From Psychrobacillus sp. FSL H8-0483 (GTDB taxonomy: Bacteria; Bacillota; Bacilli; Bacillales_A; Planococcaceae): a stretch of 64,000 nucleotides of DNA. The stretch covers positions 3,021,501 to 3,085,500 of the forward strand of contig NZ_CP152052.1 in assembly GCF_038637725.1 (NCBI RefSeq). The letters are read 5' to 3'. Below, in pieces: positions 8,857 to 18,141 of the stretch. The notes under the pieces are model-generated. The model saw nothing but the letters and a program-made list of their open reading frames with translations. It did not search any database and had not been told where the DNA came from. Position 1 is the stretch's first letter; every line of letters starts with the position of its first letter. A program made the translations under genes and the position numbers.

Positions 8857-10023
8857 TTGTATAATTTTTCTACTGTACATGAAAGACGAAATACGCATTC
8901 CGAGAAATGGGATAAGTTAGAAAAAGTATATGTAATGGATGATGCAACTGACATACTTCCAATGTGGGTTGCCGATATGGATTTCGCTATTGCTCCTGTT
9001 ATTAAGGACGCTATACAGAAGAGATTGGAACATCCTATTTTTGGATACGCTGTAGCTCCTGAAGAAACACGGTCATCTCTAACTAATTGGGTTTATTCTA
9101 AACATCAATTGACGATTAAAAACGAATGGATTCTATTTCGTCAAGGTGTAATCCCTGCAATAGCAGAAGCGATAGAGGCTTTTACTGACATAGGAGATAA
9201 AATATGTATTCATACACCTGTTTATCCTCCTTTTACAAGTATCCCCCAAAATCTAGAGCGAGAAGTTGTTACATGTCGTCTAATTGAAAAAGAAAATTCT
9301 TATGAAATGGATTGGTTAGCATTTGAATCGTGTTTACGATCTAACGTAAAGTTATTTATCCTTTGTAATCCGCATAATCCAAGTGGCAAGGTGTGGAGCA
9401 AAGAAGACTTAGCGAAAATGGCAGCACTCTGTCAACAATATAATGTCCTAATTTTATCGGATGAAATTCATTCTGATCTAGTATTCCACCCCAACAAGCA
9501 TACACCCATGCTATCTGTAGCAGATGATATCAATAACATCATTACTTTTTTTGCACCTACCAAAACATTTAACTTAGCAGGTATTCAAGCTGCTGCTATC
9601 GTCGTTCCAGATGAAGAGAAACGAAAGGTATTAGAAAATATATCCAAGAGTCGAGGCGATATGGGGTTAAATGTATTTTCCTTAACAGCCTTGCAAGCTG
9701 CTTATGAGCAAGGGGCACCATGGTTAGAGGAATTGTTAGAGGTACTATCCTCTAATATCGAATATGTGATAGAGCATCTTTCCAAATTAGATGGTATAAA
9801 AGTAGCTAAACCAGATGGCACCTATTTAATGTGGATAGATTACCGTGGTACAGGACTTTCTGAAAAAGACATGATGAATCGTTTACTGACGAAAGGCAAA
9901 CTTGCACTCGAACCCGGAACGAAGTTTGGACAATCTGGAGATGGCTTTTTACGTATGAATGTTGCATGCCCACCTCTTACATTAAAAGATGGTGTCGCAC
10001 GCTTCATCCATGCACTGTCCTAA
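8857..10023 (+). CDS. patB: PatB/MalY-type cystathionine beta-lyase / aminotransferase
   Basis: PLP-dependent fold-type I C-S lyase; the family cleaves cystathionine to homocysteine, pyruvate and ammonia and may have aminotransferase activity. At 388 aa it matches B. subtilis PatB (387). Visible: N-terminal PMWVADMDF (substrate/dimer segment), PHNPSGKVW (PLP aspartate/asparagine region), LSDEIHSDLVF, and the PLP Lys in FFAPTKTFNLAG (about 228). In-frame TTG at 8839 has no RBS. GAAAGGGG at 8841-8848 sits 8 nt before TTG 8857, giving an N-terminus (MYNFSTVHERRNT) like PatB. Confidence 0.9.
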   Translation: MYNFSTVHERRNTHSEKWDKLEKVYVMDDATDILPMWVADMDFAIAPVIKDAIQKRLEHPIFGYAVAPEETRSSLTNWVYSKHQLTIKNEWILFRQGVIPAIAEAIEAFTDIGDKICIHTPVYPPFTSIPQNLEREVVTCRLIEKENSYEMDWLAFESCLRSNVKLFILCNPHNPSGKVWSKEDLAKMAALCQQYNVLILSDEIHSDLVFHPNKHTPMLSVADDINNIITFFAPTKTFNLAGIQAAAIVVPDEEKRKVLENISKSRGDMGLNVFSLTALQAAYEQGAPWLEELLEVLSSNIEYVIEHLSKLDGIKVAKPDGTYLMWIDYRGTGLSEKDMMNRLLTKGKLALEPGTKFGQSGDGFLRMNVACPPLTLKDGVARFIHALS

Positions 10024-10037
10024 CCCCAAATATGAAA

Positions 10038-10068
10038 AGCAGTTACCTCATTGTAGAGGTAACTGCTT
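10038..10068 (-). terminator. Terminator-like hairpin, first of two identical copies
   Basis: AGCAGTTACCTC / GAGGTAACTGCTT stem, loop ATTGTA, followed on the minus strand by TTTTC. The same hairpin recurs identically at 10358-10391. It follows the patB stop, so it may serve both strands. Confidence 0.7.
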
Positions 10069-10263
10069 CAGACTGTAATCAAACTCAATTTTTGGTGCAT
10101 AGAGTTGTATAATAAATTCGGCAAGGACCACCACTTCGCTTTCCGTGGGCTTGGCTTCAGCCTCCTCGTCACTGCGTTCCTGCGGGGTCTTCTGCTCAAG
10201 CTGTTCCCACAGGAGTCTTCGTGGTGACCCTTGCCTTATAAACAATTCCTTATAGATATCCAC
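10048..10263 (-). CDS. Doubtful small ORF interrupted by a repeat element
   Basis: A 71-codon frame starting at GTG with AAAGG upstream and ending inside the first terminator hairpin (last residues KQLPLQ). Its middle third (about residues 11-46, Pro/Glu/Arg-rich, PQERSDEEAEAKPTESE) is simply the translation of a GC-rich palindromic repeat. The flanks (IYKELFI and EFIIQLYAPKIEFDY) have the AT-rich composition of the surrounding DNA. It may be a small gene into which the element inserted in frame, or non-coding. Confidence 0.3.
   Translation of the reverse strand: MDIYKELFIRQGSPRRLLWEQLEQKTPQERSDEEAEAKPTESEVVVLAEFIIQLYAPKIEFDYSLKQLPLQ
10120..10235. repeat. GC-rich palindromic repeat element
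   Basis: Ends GGCAAGGACCACCAC / GTGGTGACCCTTGCC form an imperfect terminal inverted repeat. The core has CGCTTTCCGTGGGC on one side and CCCACAGGAGTCTTCG on the other, the same architecture as elements at 14811, 24690, 50210 and 56472. Confidence 0.7.
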
Positions 10264-10357
10264 TATCTTTACCTTTAATTAGATAAAGTAACCTCTTTAG
10301 GAATATTTTTCATTATTATTGATAACCATTTATAGAAATACTTTTGTCGTCAAGCTG

Positions 10358-10391
10358 AAGCAGTTACCTCATTGTAGAGGTAACTGCTTTT
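10358..10391 (-). terminator. Terminator hairpin, second identical copy
   Basis: Exact second copy of the 10038-10068 hairpin. It encloses the stop codon of the small membrane protein gene and is preceded by that gene's last codons (KQLPLQ, the same residues that end the neighbouring ORF). Confidence 0.75.
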
Positions 10392-10596
10392 CCATTTCTT
10401 CTTTTCTCGCTTTCAAAACTCTCTCTTCTATCTCTCTTGCTTTTTCAGCGTCTTTGTGAGATTTCTTTTTTAACCATCTAAAGACCAGAATACATATAAT
10501 CAATACTAATAGAAATTCAAGTACTACTGGAATATATTCCTTTTTATCTTCTGGGAAATATAAATAGAGAAAACCTAGCTGTAAAAATGTAAACAC
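10369..10596 (-). CDS. Small hypothetical membrane protein
   Basis: A 75-aa protein starting at GTG with GGAAG 8 nt upstream. One or two hydrophobic segments (about 3-14 and 24-41, VVLEFLLVLIICILVF), then a basic and Lys/Glu-rich helical tail (KKKSHKDAEKAREIEERV) likely cytoplasmic and coiled-coil prone. It begins 16 nt after the cyclophilin stop, so probably cotranscribed. The stop lies inside the terminator hairpin. I do not recognise a family. Confidence 0.6.
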   Translation of the reverse strand: MFTFLQLGFLYLYFPEDKKEYIPVVLEFLLVLIICILVFRWLKKKSHKDAEKAREIEERVLKARKEEMEKQLPLQ

Positions 10597-10612
10597 ATTG
10601 GCACTTCCTTAC

Positions 10613-11350
10613 TTATTTTTGAATAATTTCGATGGAATCTATCGTAATATCTTCGACTGGTTTATCGTTCGCATCTTTTTCAACTACCGCCATTTGATCG
10701 ACAATGTCCATACCTTCCACCACTTGTCCAAATACTGTATGCTTTTGATCCAAGTGTGGTGTTCCACCCATTTCTACATATGCTTCTGCAATCTCATCTG
10801 GCCAACCACCTGATTTTAGTTGCTCCACTGTACCTGGAGCTTGTGAAGCTTGAACGATAAAGAACTGACTACCATTCGTATTTGGTCCAGCATTCGCCAT
10901 CGAAAGAGCTCCTCGTAAGTTAAAAAGATTCATGGAAAATTCATCTTCGAACTCTTCCCCATAAATACTTTCTCCGCCCATACCAGTTCCAGTCGGATCT
11001 CCGCCTTGAATCATGAAATCTTCAATAACACGGTGGAAAATGATACCGTCATAATAGCCATTTTCTGCATGTGTTAAAAAGTTTTCGACCGTTTTTGGTG
11101 CTAGTTCTGGGAATAACTTAATTTTTATTGCGCCTATTGATGTATTCATAATTACTAATGCTTCGTTTGAAGCAACTTCCGTTGAAAGTTGTGGATACAT
11201 GATTTTCTCTCCTTGTTGTTGGGTATCTGTATTTACAGATGTTTCTTCTTTGGTCATTACATCCTCTTTTGGTGTGTCTGCTGAATCATTTCCACACGCA
11301 CTTAAGAAAATTACAGTAAATATACTCATAAAAATGAAGACTTTTTTCAT
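10613..11350 (-). CDS. Lipoprotein cyclophilin-type peptidyl-prolyl isomerase
   Basis: A 245-aa extracytoplasmic PPIase. Type II signal with lipobox LSAC (Cys about 19), a low-complexity linker (about 20-60), then a cyclophilin domain (about 65-242) with [19 protein letters not shown], the catalytic Arg in FHRV, and SQFFIV. Catalyses prolyl cis-trans isomerisation, probably in folding of exported proteins outside the membrane. Bacillus has a cytoplasmic PpiB; the lipoprotein form is common in other Bacillales. Upstream of a small membrane protein gene. Confidence 0.9.
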   Translation of the reverse strand: MKKVFIFMSIFTVIFLSACGNDSADTPKEDVMTKEETSVNTDTQQQGEKIMYPQLSTEVASNEALVIMNTSIGAIKIKLFPELAPKTVENFLTHAENGYYDGIIFHRVIEDFMIQGGDPTGTGMGGESIYGEEFEDEFSMNLFNLRGALSMANAGPNTNGSQFFIVQASQAPGTVEQLKSGGWPDEIAEAYVEMGGTPHLDQKHTVFGQVVEGMDIVDQMAVVEKDANDKPVEDITIDSIEIIQK

Positions 11351-11488
11351 AAATTAATCACCCCAAAATAGTTTACCATATTGAAAGTGCATTTTCAGTG
11401 ACAAAGTATCTAAACTTTCTTAGTTACACGAAATGTTCTATAATAAATATTAATTTAAGTACGCAACAAATAGAAAGAAGGGATTTCG

Positions 11489-12724
11489 ATGAGCGTACAA
11501 AAAAGAAACTTTACGATCATGTGGTTTTCTAACTTTCTTGTATCGAGCACAATGACGATGATTATGCCTTTTCTGTCGCTATATATTAATACAATGGGCG
11601 ATTTTTCAGATGCATATGTTCAAAAATGGTCTGGACTCGTATTCGGTGCAACATTTGTATCAGCCTTTTTAATGTCTCCTGTATGGGGAAGAATTGCAGA
11701 TAAATATGGATACAAGCCTATTCTTATTATTAATGGCTTCGGTATCGCAACAAGCGTGTTTCTAATGGGATTTGTTCATTCTGTTGAAGCATTTTTTGTA
11801 CTGCGTTTATTTATGGGGATTGTAACTGGATTTATCCCCACTTCTCTTGCTTTCATAAGCTCACAAACTCCTAAAAATGTAGCTGGAAAGACGATGGGGA
11901 CTCTGCAAATGGGGAGTGTTTCAGGTTCACTTTTCGGTCCTATTATAGGTGGATTTTTAGCAGATACTTTCGGGTTCCAATATACATTTATCATCACTTC
12001 CATTGCTGTATCATTAGCAGCACTACTCGTTATTTTTGGAATACATGAAATCCGAAGGGTAAAGCATAAAGGAGATCATGAATACTCTAGAAAAACAGTT
12101 ATCTCAGGTATTTTTCATCATCGACTCATTTTAAATGTACTCATGATTAGTTCCCTTATTCAAATTGGCTTATTTAGCATTCAACCACTTCTCTCTTTAT
12201 ATGTTTCTCATTTAACAGATTCCAGTGAAGTTGCGTTACTAGCAGGTATTACTTTTAGTGCGACTGGAGTAGGTAGTTTACTGTTCGCTAGACCTTGGGG
12301 TAGACTCGGAGATACCATTGGGTATGAAAAAGTATTATCTGCCCTACTTGTTATTGCCTTTTTATTCATTGTTCCTCAGGCATTCGTAACGGAACTGTGG
12401 CAATTAATCGTTCTTCGCTTTTTATTTGGAATTGCATCTGGTGGATTAATTCCAATCACAACAGCTATAATTAGAAGAGAAGCACCGATTGAAGTTCAGG
12501 GCGAATTAATGGGCTATAACACAAGCTTTCGCTTTTTAGGTAATATAATAGGGCCGATGTTCGGCGGATTTATTAGTGGTTATATTGGAATATCCTCGGT
12601 ATTTTTCGTAACAGGCGCATTGTTCATGATCGCCTTTTTCATTATCTATTTTGCAAGAAAAAAACCAGTCCAAAATTTTGAAAACGTACTATTAGAGGAA
12701 GAGCTTCACGCAAAATTATCTTAA
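11489..12724 (+). CDS. MFS transporter, drug:H+ antiporter type
   Basis: A 411-aa, 12-TM major facilitator. The motif A-like loop GRIADKYGYKP (about 71-81) and its second-half equivalent GRLGDTIGYEK, with the TM5 motif-C-like GPIIGGFLADTFG (about 151-163), point to the drug efflux group (MdtG/multidrug type). Substrate unknown. RBS AGAAGGG upstream of ATG 11489. Stand-alone, divergent from the cyclophilin gene. Confidence 0.85.
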   Translation: MSVQKRNFTIMWFSNFLVSSTMTMIMPFLSLYINTMGDFSDAYVQKWSGLVFGATFVSAFLMSPVWGRIADKYGYKPILIINGFGIATSVFLMGFVHSVEAFFVLRLFMGIVTGFIPTSLAFISSQTPKNVAGKTMGTLQMGSVSGSLFGPIIGGFLADTFGFQYTFIITSIAVSLAALLVIFGIHEIRRVKHKGDHEYSRKTVISGIFHHRLILNVLMISSLIQIGLFSIQPLLSLYVSHLTDSSEVALLAGITFSATGVGSLLFARPWGRLGDTIGYEKVLSALLVIAFLFIVPQAFVTELWQLIVLRFLFGIASGGLIPITTAIIRREAPIEVQGELMGYNTSFRFLGNIIGPMFGGFISGYIGISSVFFVTGALFMIAFFIIYFARKKPVQNFENVLLEEELHAKLS

Positions 12725-12730
12725 AACATG

Positions 12731-12766
12731 AGCACACTTTTCTATAGAAAGTGTGCTATTCTTTTT
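12731..12766 (+). terminator. Terminator after the MFS gene
   Basis: AGCACACTTTC / GAAAGTGTGCT stem with loop around TATA, followed by ATTCTTTTT. Confidence 0.85.
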
Positions 12767-12777
12767 AATAGATTAGC

Positions 12778-12877
12778 GCTGTTATATTTTACTGTTGTTT
12801 TTTAGTAAATAATTTTCGGTAGACTCCTGCTGGAATGCGAGTGGATTCTACCAAATAACACTATCTAGTTTAACAGC
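12778..12877 (+). repeat. MITE-like element, copy A (internally deleted)
   Basis: 100 bp from GCTGTTATATTTTACTG to TTTAACAGC. Inner inverted ends GGTAGACTCC / GGATTCTACC. The left 30 bp match copy C (30302-30455, inverted) nearly base for base. The right end ACCAAATAACA..TAGTTTAACAGC matches copy B (14811-14984). It lacks the GC-rich middle of copy B. Confidence 0.7.
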
Positions 12878-12909
12878 AACAATAGATTAAACGAATTGGA
12901 GTGCAGTAT

Positions 12910-14769
12910 ATGCGACAAGCAATAGGGTTTTTCATCATTCTTGTGTGCTTCCCAATTATATGGATATTGTATTCCTTCATCCACACAGAGTTATTAACTG
13001 CCTCAGCATTCAAAGATAATTTGGAGCAATCCATTCAATTATCAAGTCCTAATCTTGCTGCTCCGGTTGTAATGCTCGATGAAAATAACAACATTTTCTC
13101 TGAAGATTATGTGGAATGGAGAGATCCTCTACCAATAGAATCCATCCCACTCTTTGTACAAGAGCTTTTCATTCAAAGTGAAGATGCAGAGTTTTACAAT
13201 CATATCGGGTTTAACTTTAGCGCGATATTCCGTGCGGTTTTTGCCAACGCTTCTGCAAATGCAAATGAGCAAGGGGCTAGTACAATTACCCAACAACTAG
13301 TTAGACTCCGCTATTTGTCAACGGAAAAAACCTATGAGAGGAAAGTTACCGAACTTGTTTATGCATATGAAATGGAAAAGAAATCGACAAAAGAAGAAAT
13401 TTTATTAAATTATTTAAATGAAATTTATTTTAGTAACCAAGTGTATGGAATTGGCGCAGCTGCAACCTATTACTTTGGTCGCCCTTTAAACCAATTAACA
13501 GAAGCGGAGCTTGCATTTATAAGTGCGATCCCGAATAATCCAAGTATGTATGATCCTTTAGAAAACTTCGAGGCAACCAAAAAGCGACAAGAATTACTTA
13601 TAGATGTGTTGGTGAATAACGGAAGGATTTCCACTGATCAAGCAGTTGCATTAAAAGCGGAACCAATTGTTTTACAGACAAAAAAGAAAAAGCAGCTTTA
13701 TCCAGCTTATAGTACATATGTGTTGGAAGAATTAAAGAGTCTCATTGCAGAAAAAGAGGGCTACAAGGAAAAAATGAGCAATGCCCAAAATGAGCATCAA
13801 AAATTATTTTTCGAAAATGAACTTCAAACAAGAGTAAATGAAATCATTGCACAAGGAGTTACGATTTATACAGCACTTGATCCTTTCAAGCAAAAGGAAG
13901 ATGAAGCATACGTTAATAATTTGTTACATAAAACATCCGATGTACAAGCAGCATCTGTCGTTATTAATAATGAAACAAGAGAGATTATTAGCATGTATGG
14001 TGGAAAAGATTATAAGAAATTTGATTTTCATCGTGGTTACCAAGCAGTTCGGCAGCCAGGATCGGCATTAAAGCCATTGCTTGTTTATGCACCTGTCTTT
14101 GATATGACTTCGTTAACAGCAAATAATACGATTAACGGTGGGAAATTATGTATCGGTACATTCTGTCCACAAAATTATGGTGGAGCTGTTTATGGAGATG
14201 TAACCCTTAAACAAGCATTTCGCTTTAGTCATAACACTCCTGCTGTTCGTCTTTTAGACACGGTGGGAATTGACAATGCTTTTGCCAAACTAGACCAATT
14301 TCAATTTAGCCATATAACGGCTGCTGATCATACCTATGCGTCTGCATTGGGTGGATTGACTAATGGAGTGACTGTTTTAGAAATGGCAGATGCTTATACT
14401 AGTTTTATCAATGGTATGTATAAACCAGCTCACGCCATTCGTAAGGTTGTCGATAAAAATGGAGAAGTTTTATATGAATGGCAGGAAGAAAAAAAAGAAG
14501 TTTGGACCCCAAAAACAGTACAAACAATGAGAGAATTACTTTCCGATGTTGTACAAAACGGGACAGGAAAAGGAATATCTATTCCATCTACCTACGTTGG
14601 TGCTAAAACGGGAACCACGAATGATTTTTATGACTATTGGATTGCTGGACTTACAGATACGTATACGTCTGCAGTATGGATTGGTTATGATATGCCCAAA
14701 AATATGAAAACAATTGAATCGAAAAAAATACACCATAAGATTTTCAATCAAATAATGAACACAAAATAG
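12910..14769 (+). CDS. pbpD: Class A penicillin-binding protein (PbpD-like)
   Basis: Bifunctional peptidoglycan glycosyltransferase/DD-transpeptidase, 619 aa, close to B. subtilis PBP4 (624). N-terminal membrane anchor (about 6-25). The GT51 domain includes SEDAEFYNHIG (catalytic Glu about 91) and GASTITQQLVR (about 123-132). The transpeptidase has SxxK at GSALKP (Ser about 385, Lys 388), SHN (440-442) and KTGT (566-569). An in-frame GTG at 12901 lies within the SD; GGAG at 12898-12901 is 8 nt from ATG 12910. It precedes yufK and the mrp operon as in B. subtilis. Confidence 0.9.
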   Translation: MRQAIGFFIILVCFPIIWILYSFIHTELLTASAFKDNLEQSIQLSSPNLAAPVVMLDENNNIFSEDYVEWRDPLPIESIPLFVQELFIQSEDAEFYNHIGFNFSAIFRAVFANASANANEQGASTITQQLVRLRYLSTEKTYERKVTELVYAYEMEKKSTKEEILLNYLNEIYFSNQVYGIGAAATYYFGRPLNQLTEAELAFISAIPNNPSMYDPLENFEATKKRQELLIDVLVNNGRISTDQAVALKAEPIVLQTKKKKQLYPAYSTYVLEELKSLIAEKEGYKEKMSNAQNEHQKLFFENELQTRVNEIIAQGVTIYTALDPFKQKEDEAYVNNLLHKTSDVQAASVVINNETREIISMYGGKDYKKFDFHRGYQAVRQPGSALKPLLVYAPVFDMTSLTANNTINGGKLCIGTFCPQNYGGAVYGDVTLKQAFRFSHNTPAVRLLDTVGIDNAFAKLDQFQFSHITAADHTYASALGGLTNGVTVLEMADAYTSFINGMYKPAHAIRKVVDKNGEVLYEWQEEKKEVWTPKTVQTMRELLSDVVQNGTGKGISIPSTYVGAKTGTTNDFYDYWIAGLTDTYTSAVWIGYDMPKNMKTIESKKIHHKIFNQIMNTK

Positions 14770-14800
14770 AGAAGCCCCTTCATGCTGGCTTCTCTTTCCT
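14768..14800 (+). terminator. Terminator of pbpD
   Basis: AGAGAAGCC / GGCTTCTCT stem overlapping the stop codon, followed by TTCCTTTTCT. Confidence 0.8.
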
Positions 14801-14810
14801 TTTCTCAGAC

Positions 14811-14984
14811 GCTGCTTTTATATTTACTGTAATTTATTAGCATAAAATTTGCGGTAGAATCCGCGCAGACTCCTGTGGGAAAGCGAGCAGGACAAGACCT
14901 CGCAGGCGCAGACTAGGAGGCTTGTCGGTTTGCCCGCGAAAAGCAAGTGGATTCTACCAAATAACAACCATGTAGTTTAACAGC
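14811..14984 (+). repeat. MITE-like element, copy B (full length)
   Basis: 174 bp. Outer ends GCTGCTTTTATATTTACTG and TAGTTTAACAGC. Inner ends GGTAGAATCC / GGATTCTACC. The GC-rich palindromic core (CGCAGACTCCTGTGGGAAAGC, about 14859-14885, against GCCCGCGAAAAGCAAG, about 14932-14947) is absent from copy A. Confidence 0.7.
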
Positions 14985-14989
14985 GTTTG

Positions 14990-15550
14990 TTATAAAAATG
15001 GTAGACTCGCAATAATTCCGTTATATAACTTAATAATAACATACACCACAAGTGCTAAAAAAAGACTCCACACAATAATTTCAAACATGATTAACCCAAG
15101 TGTACCTAATACGCTCATAGAGCTACTTAGCTTATATACAACATATACAAAATAAATAAATGCGGTTGCAAGAAAAATTAGGAGTAATATCTGAATAGAT
15201 TGAAAGCCTACAGCTGAAATGACAGCTCCTACAAAAAATATAACATATCCGCCACGAGCCTGTGCCATTGTCTTCCCTTCGTAATCCTTTGAGAAAAACA
15301 ACATTCCTAGCTCATGAATTGTTTCCGCAATTAGCTTCATTGCTGAAAATAGCATAAAGTATGCAAGTGCTAATAAAATTAATAAGAATAATTTTAGCTC
15401 CAAATCCGATAGAAACTCCCTCATACCGCTATATACACCAATAACTTTGAAAAGCTCGATTGCTTTATTCATGGTGAAGGTAGAAAAGGTTAAGCTAAAA
15501 AATACGATTGTGATTAATGGTAGAAAACCAAACACATATGGGTTTTTCAT
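14990..15550 (-). CDS. yufK: YufK-like membrane protein (DUF5366)
   Basis: A 186-aa integral membrane protein with about five hydrophobic segments (FGFLPLITIVFFSLTF, then LFLLILLALAYFML, GGYVIFFVGAVISAVGF, ILLLIFLATAFIYFVYVV, and a C-terminal span). AGAGGAG 6 nt before ATG 15550 fixes the start; an upstream open stretch without RBS is not used. Length and position next to mrpA agree with B. subtilis YufK. Function unknown. Confidence 0.75.
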   Translation of the reverse strand: MKNPYVFGFLPLITIVFFSLTFSTFTMNKAIELFKVIGVYSGMREFLSDLELKLFLLILLALAYFMLFSAMKLIAETIHELGMLFFSKDYEGKTMAQARGGYVIFFVGAVISAVGFQSIQILLLIFLATAFIYFVYVVYKLSSSMSVLGTLGLIMFEIIVWSLFLALVVYVIIKLYNGIIASLPFL

Positions 15551-15708
15551 AATTGCTCCTCTTACTCTATAAAATAGTTTCCTATTTATCATATCGAAGT
15601 GCACGTAAGTTCTGCAAGTAGCTAAATAATTCCCAATGCATTTACTGCTTAATTGCGTTATAATTTTAAGTATGCATTTAAATCTATTGTTTTGAAAGGA
15701 GGATTCTT

Positions 15709-18141
15709 TTGTTATTAGTTTTTGGAATATTCTTGCCAATAATTATAGCAATATTTATCCCATTTCTATTTAAAAAAGCTGTTAACATCCACACAGGCTG
15801 GTTCGTCTTAATAGTTCCAGTTGCACTTGTTGCTTTTTATGGGACTTACATACCTTCTGTTATGGATGGAACAACTTATACAAACGAAATGCCCTGGATT
15901 CCATCACTCGGAATATCCATTATCTCTTACATAGATGGTTTAAGCTTACTGTTTTCTTTGTTGATAACTGGAATTGGGGCACTAGTTGTGCTTTACTCCA
16001 TCTTTTATTTGGATAAGAAAAAAGAGAAATTAGGGAACTTTTACGTGTACTTATTATTGTTTATGAGTGCAATGCTTGGGGTTGTCCAATCGGATCATTT
16101 AATCAGCCTGTATTTCTTTTGGGAACTTACTTCTATTTCCTCTTTCCTTTTAATCGGATATTGGTACACTCGTGATCGTTCTCGATTTGGTGCTTTAAAG
16201 TCCATGATGATTACGGTATTCGGTGGACTAATGATGCTCGGAGGATTTTTAATCCTTAGTATTATTGGAGGCAGTTTCTCCATACGTGAATTGATTGCGC
16301 AGGCTCCAGAACTTGCTGGACATGACCTTTTTGTTTGGGCGCTTGTATTAGTACTACTCGGAGCATTTACAAAGTCAGCACAGTTCCCATTTTATATTTG
16401 GTTACCAGATGCAATGGAGGCTCCTACACCAGTTAGTGCTTACTTACACTCTGCAACAATGGTTAAAGCTGGTTTGTATCTAGTAGCAAGATTTACCCCT
16501 ATTTTTGCAATTTCTGAAGTTTGGGTATGGCTCGTAACTGGCATTGGTATGCTCACATTATTCTGGGGATCATTTTTTGCAGTGAAACAAACAGACTTAA
16601 AAGCAATTCTAGCTTTTTCTACTGTTAGTCAGCTTGGTTTAATCATGTCTTTACTTGGAATTGGTTCTATTGCTTATCATGTAACAGGTGATTTAGTTAC
16701 CACGTATACATTTGCAACATTTGCTGCCATTTTCCATCTCATGAACCATGCTACTTTTAAAGGAAGTTTGTTCATGATTGCAGGTATTGTTGATCATGAA
16801 ACCGGAACGAGAGATATCCGGAAACTTGGAGGACTTATGAGTTTAATGCCAGTAAGCTTTACAATTGCGCTTATTGGTAGTTTATCGATGGCAGGAGTTC
16901 CTCCGTTTAATGGATTCTTAAGTAAAGAGATGTTTTTAGACTCTACTTTAGCTCTACAACATTTCGATCTTTATGCAATGGATACTTGGAGTGTTTTATT
17001 CCCAATCGTTGCTTGGATTGCAAGTATATTTACATTTGTCTATAGCTTGTATTTTGTTTTCCATACATTCCGTGGGAAACATAAACCGGAACAATTACCG
17101 AAGAAAGCGCATGAAGCACCAATTGGTATGCTTGTTTCACCTGGTATTCTAGCTACACTAGTAGTTGTTATCTTCTTTGTTCCAAATTTCTTCGGTAACA
17201 TGTTTATTAAACCAGCTGTAGTAGCTATTCAACCTGGAGCATATCAAGTTCCTGCAGAAGTAGGATTCACAATCAAAGCTTGGCATGGTTTTGACTCCCC
17301 TGCTCTATATATGACACTTGGTGTATTTTTAGTTGGTTTTATATTATTTAAAACGCTTACAAGATGGGCTCCCGCTTATGAAAAAGTACCAGCAAAGATT
17401 TCACTAAATCGTATATACGATGGACTAATGGGACTAGCAGATAGTGGAGCAAATCGTTTTTCATCTATTTATATGACAGGATCTATTCGATCTTATCTAA
17501 TTTACATGTTTGCAGCGATTATTGTATTACTTGGAAGTACAATGTGGTTAAAAGACGCATTTGTTCTAAACACAGACAATTTAGCACCGATTCGTTTCTT
17601 TGAACTACTCATTTCTTTCATCTTAATAGTAGGTACCATTACGATTTTAGTTACAAAATCAAGACTAACTGCAATTATCGCACTTGGAGCAGTTGGATAT
17701 ACGGTGGCATTATTCTACATTATCTTCAAAGCACCTGACCTTGCGTTAACTCAATTAGTAATTGAAACCGTCTCGGTCGCTTTGTTTTTAGGTGCATTTT
17801 ACCACCTTCCCAACATGAACAAACATGAAAAAGGAAAAGAAGATCGCGGTTTCCGTTTAGGGAACTTCCTTATTGCGCTTGGAGTAGGTGTAATGGTAAC
17901 GTTAATAGCTATTTCCTCGCATTCTCAAAAACTTATCCCTTCGATTTCTAAGTATTACAAGGAAACTGTGTACACGGAAGCTGGTGGTGGAAATATCGTA
18001 AATGTCATTCTAGTAGATTATCGTGGCTTTGATACATTGTTTGAAATTAGTGTTTTAACGATTGCTTCGCTTGGGATTATTGGAATGATTACGCTTCGTC
18101 TAACAAAAAAGAAAGGAGATAGAAAAATTGAAAACAAATGA
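15709..18141 (+). CDS. mrpA: Na+/H+ antiporter subunit A
   Basis: Largest subunit of the Mrp (Sha/Mnh) cation/proton antiporter, 810 aa, with about 20 spans. It is homologous to respiratory complex I subunit NuoL/ND5 and contains the ion-path motifs: the TM5-type Glu in WELTSISSFLLIG and the Lys-containing AFTKSAQFPFYIWLPDAMEAPTPVSAYLHSA region, with HLMNHATFKGSLF. The C-terminal part contains the MrpA-specific extension that pairs with MrpB. Starts at TTG 15709 with AAAGGAGGA 7 nt upstream. First gene of seven tightly overlapping genes. Exports Na+ (and other cations) for H+, supporting alkali and salt tolerance. Confidence 0.96.
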   Translation: MLLVFGIFLPIIIAIFIPFLFKKAVNIHTGWFVLIVPVALVAFYGTYIPSVMDGTTYTNEMPWIPSLGISIISYIDGLSLLFSLLITGIGALVVLYSIFYLDKKKEKLGNFYVYLLLFMSAMLGVVQSDHLISLYFFWELTSISSFLLIGYWYTRDRSRFGALKSMMITVFGGLMMLGGFLILSIIGGSFSIRELIAQAPELAGHDLFVWALVLVLLGAFTKSAQFPFYIWLPDAMEAPTPVSAYLHSATMVKAGLYLVARFTPIFAISEVWVWLVTGIGMLTLFWGSFFAVKQTDLKAILAFSTVSQLGLIMSLLGIGSIAYHVTGDLVTTYTFATFAAIFHLMNHATFKGSLFMIAGIVDHETGTRDIRKLGGLMSLMPVSFTIALIGSLSMAGVPPFNGFLSKEMFLDSTLALQHFDLYAMDTWSVLFPIVAWIASIFTFVYSLYFVFHTFRGKHKPEQLPKKAHEAPIGMLVSPGILATLVVVIFFVPNFFGNMFIKPAVVAIQPGAYQVPAEVGFTIKAWHGFDSPALYMTLGVFLVGFILFKTLTRWAPAYEKVPAKISLNRIYDGLMGLADSGANRFSSIYMTGSIRSYLIYMFAAIIVLLGSTMWLKDAFVLNTDNLAPIRFFELLISFILIVGTITILVTKSRLTAIIALGAVGYTVALFYIIFKAPDLALTQLVIETVSVALFLGAFYHLPNMNKHEKGKEDRGFRLGNFLIALGVGVMVTLIAISSHSQKLIPSISKYYKETVYTEAGGGNIVNVILVDYRGFDTLFEISVLTIASLGIIGMITLRLTKKKGDRKIENK

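Noticed and set aside
15709-18141. Respiratory complex I (NuoL-like) gene
   Set aside because: The seven-gene order with mrpB-mrpG and MrpA length show an Mrp antiporter, not complex I.
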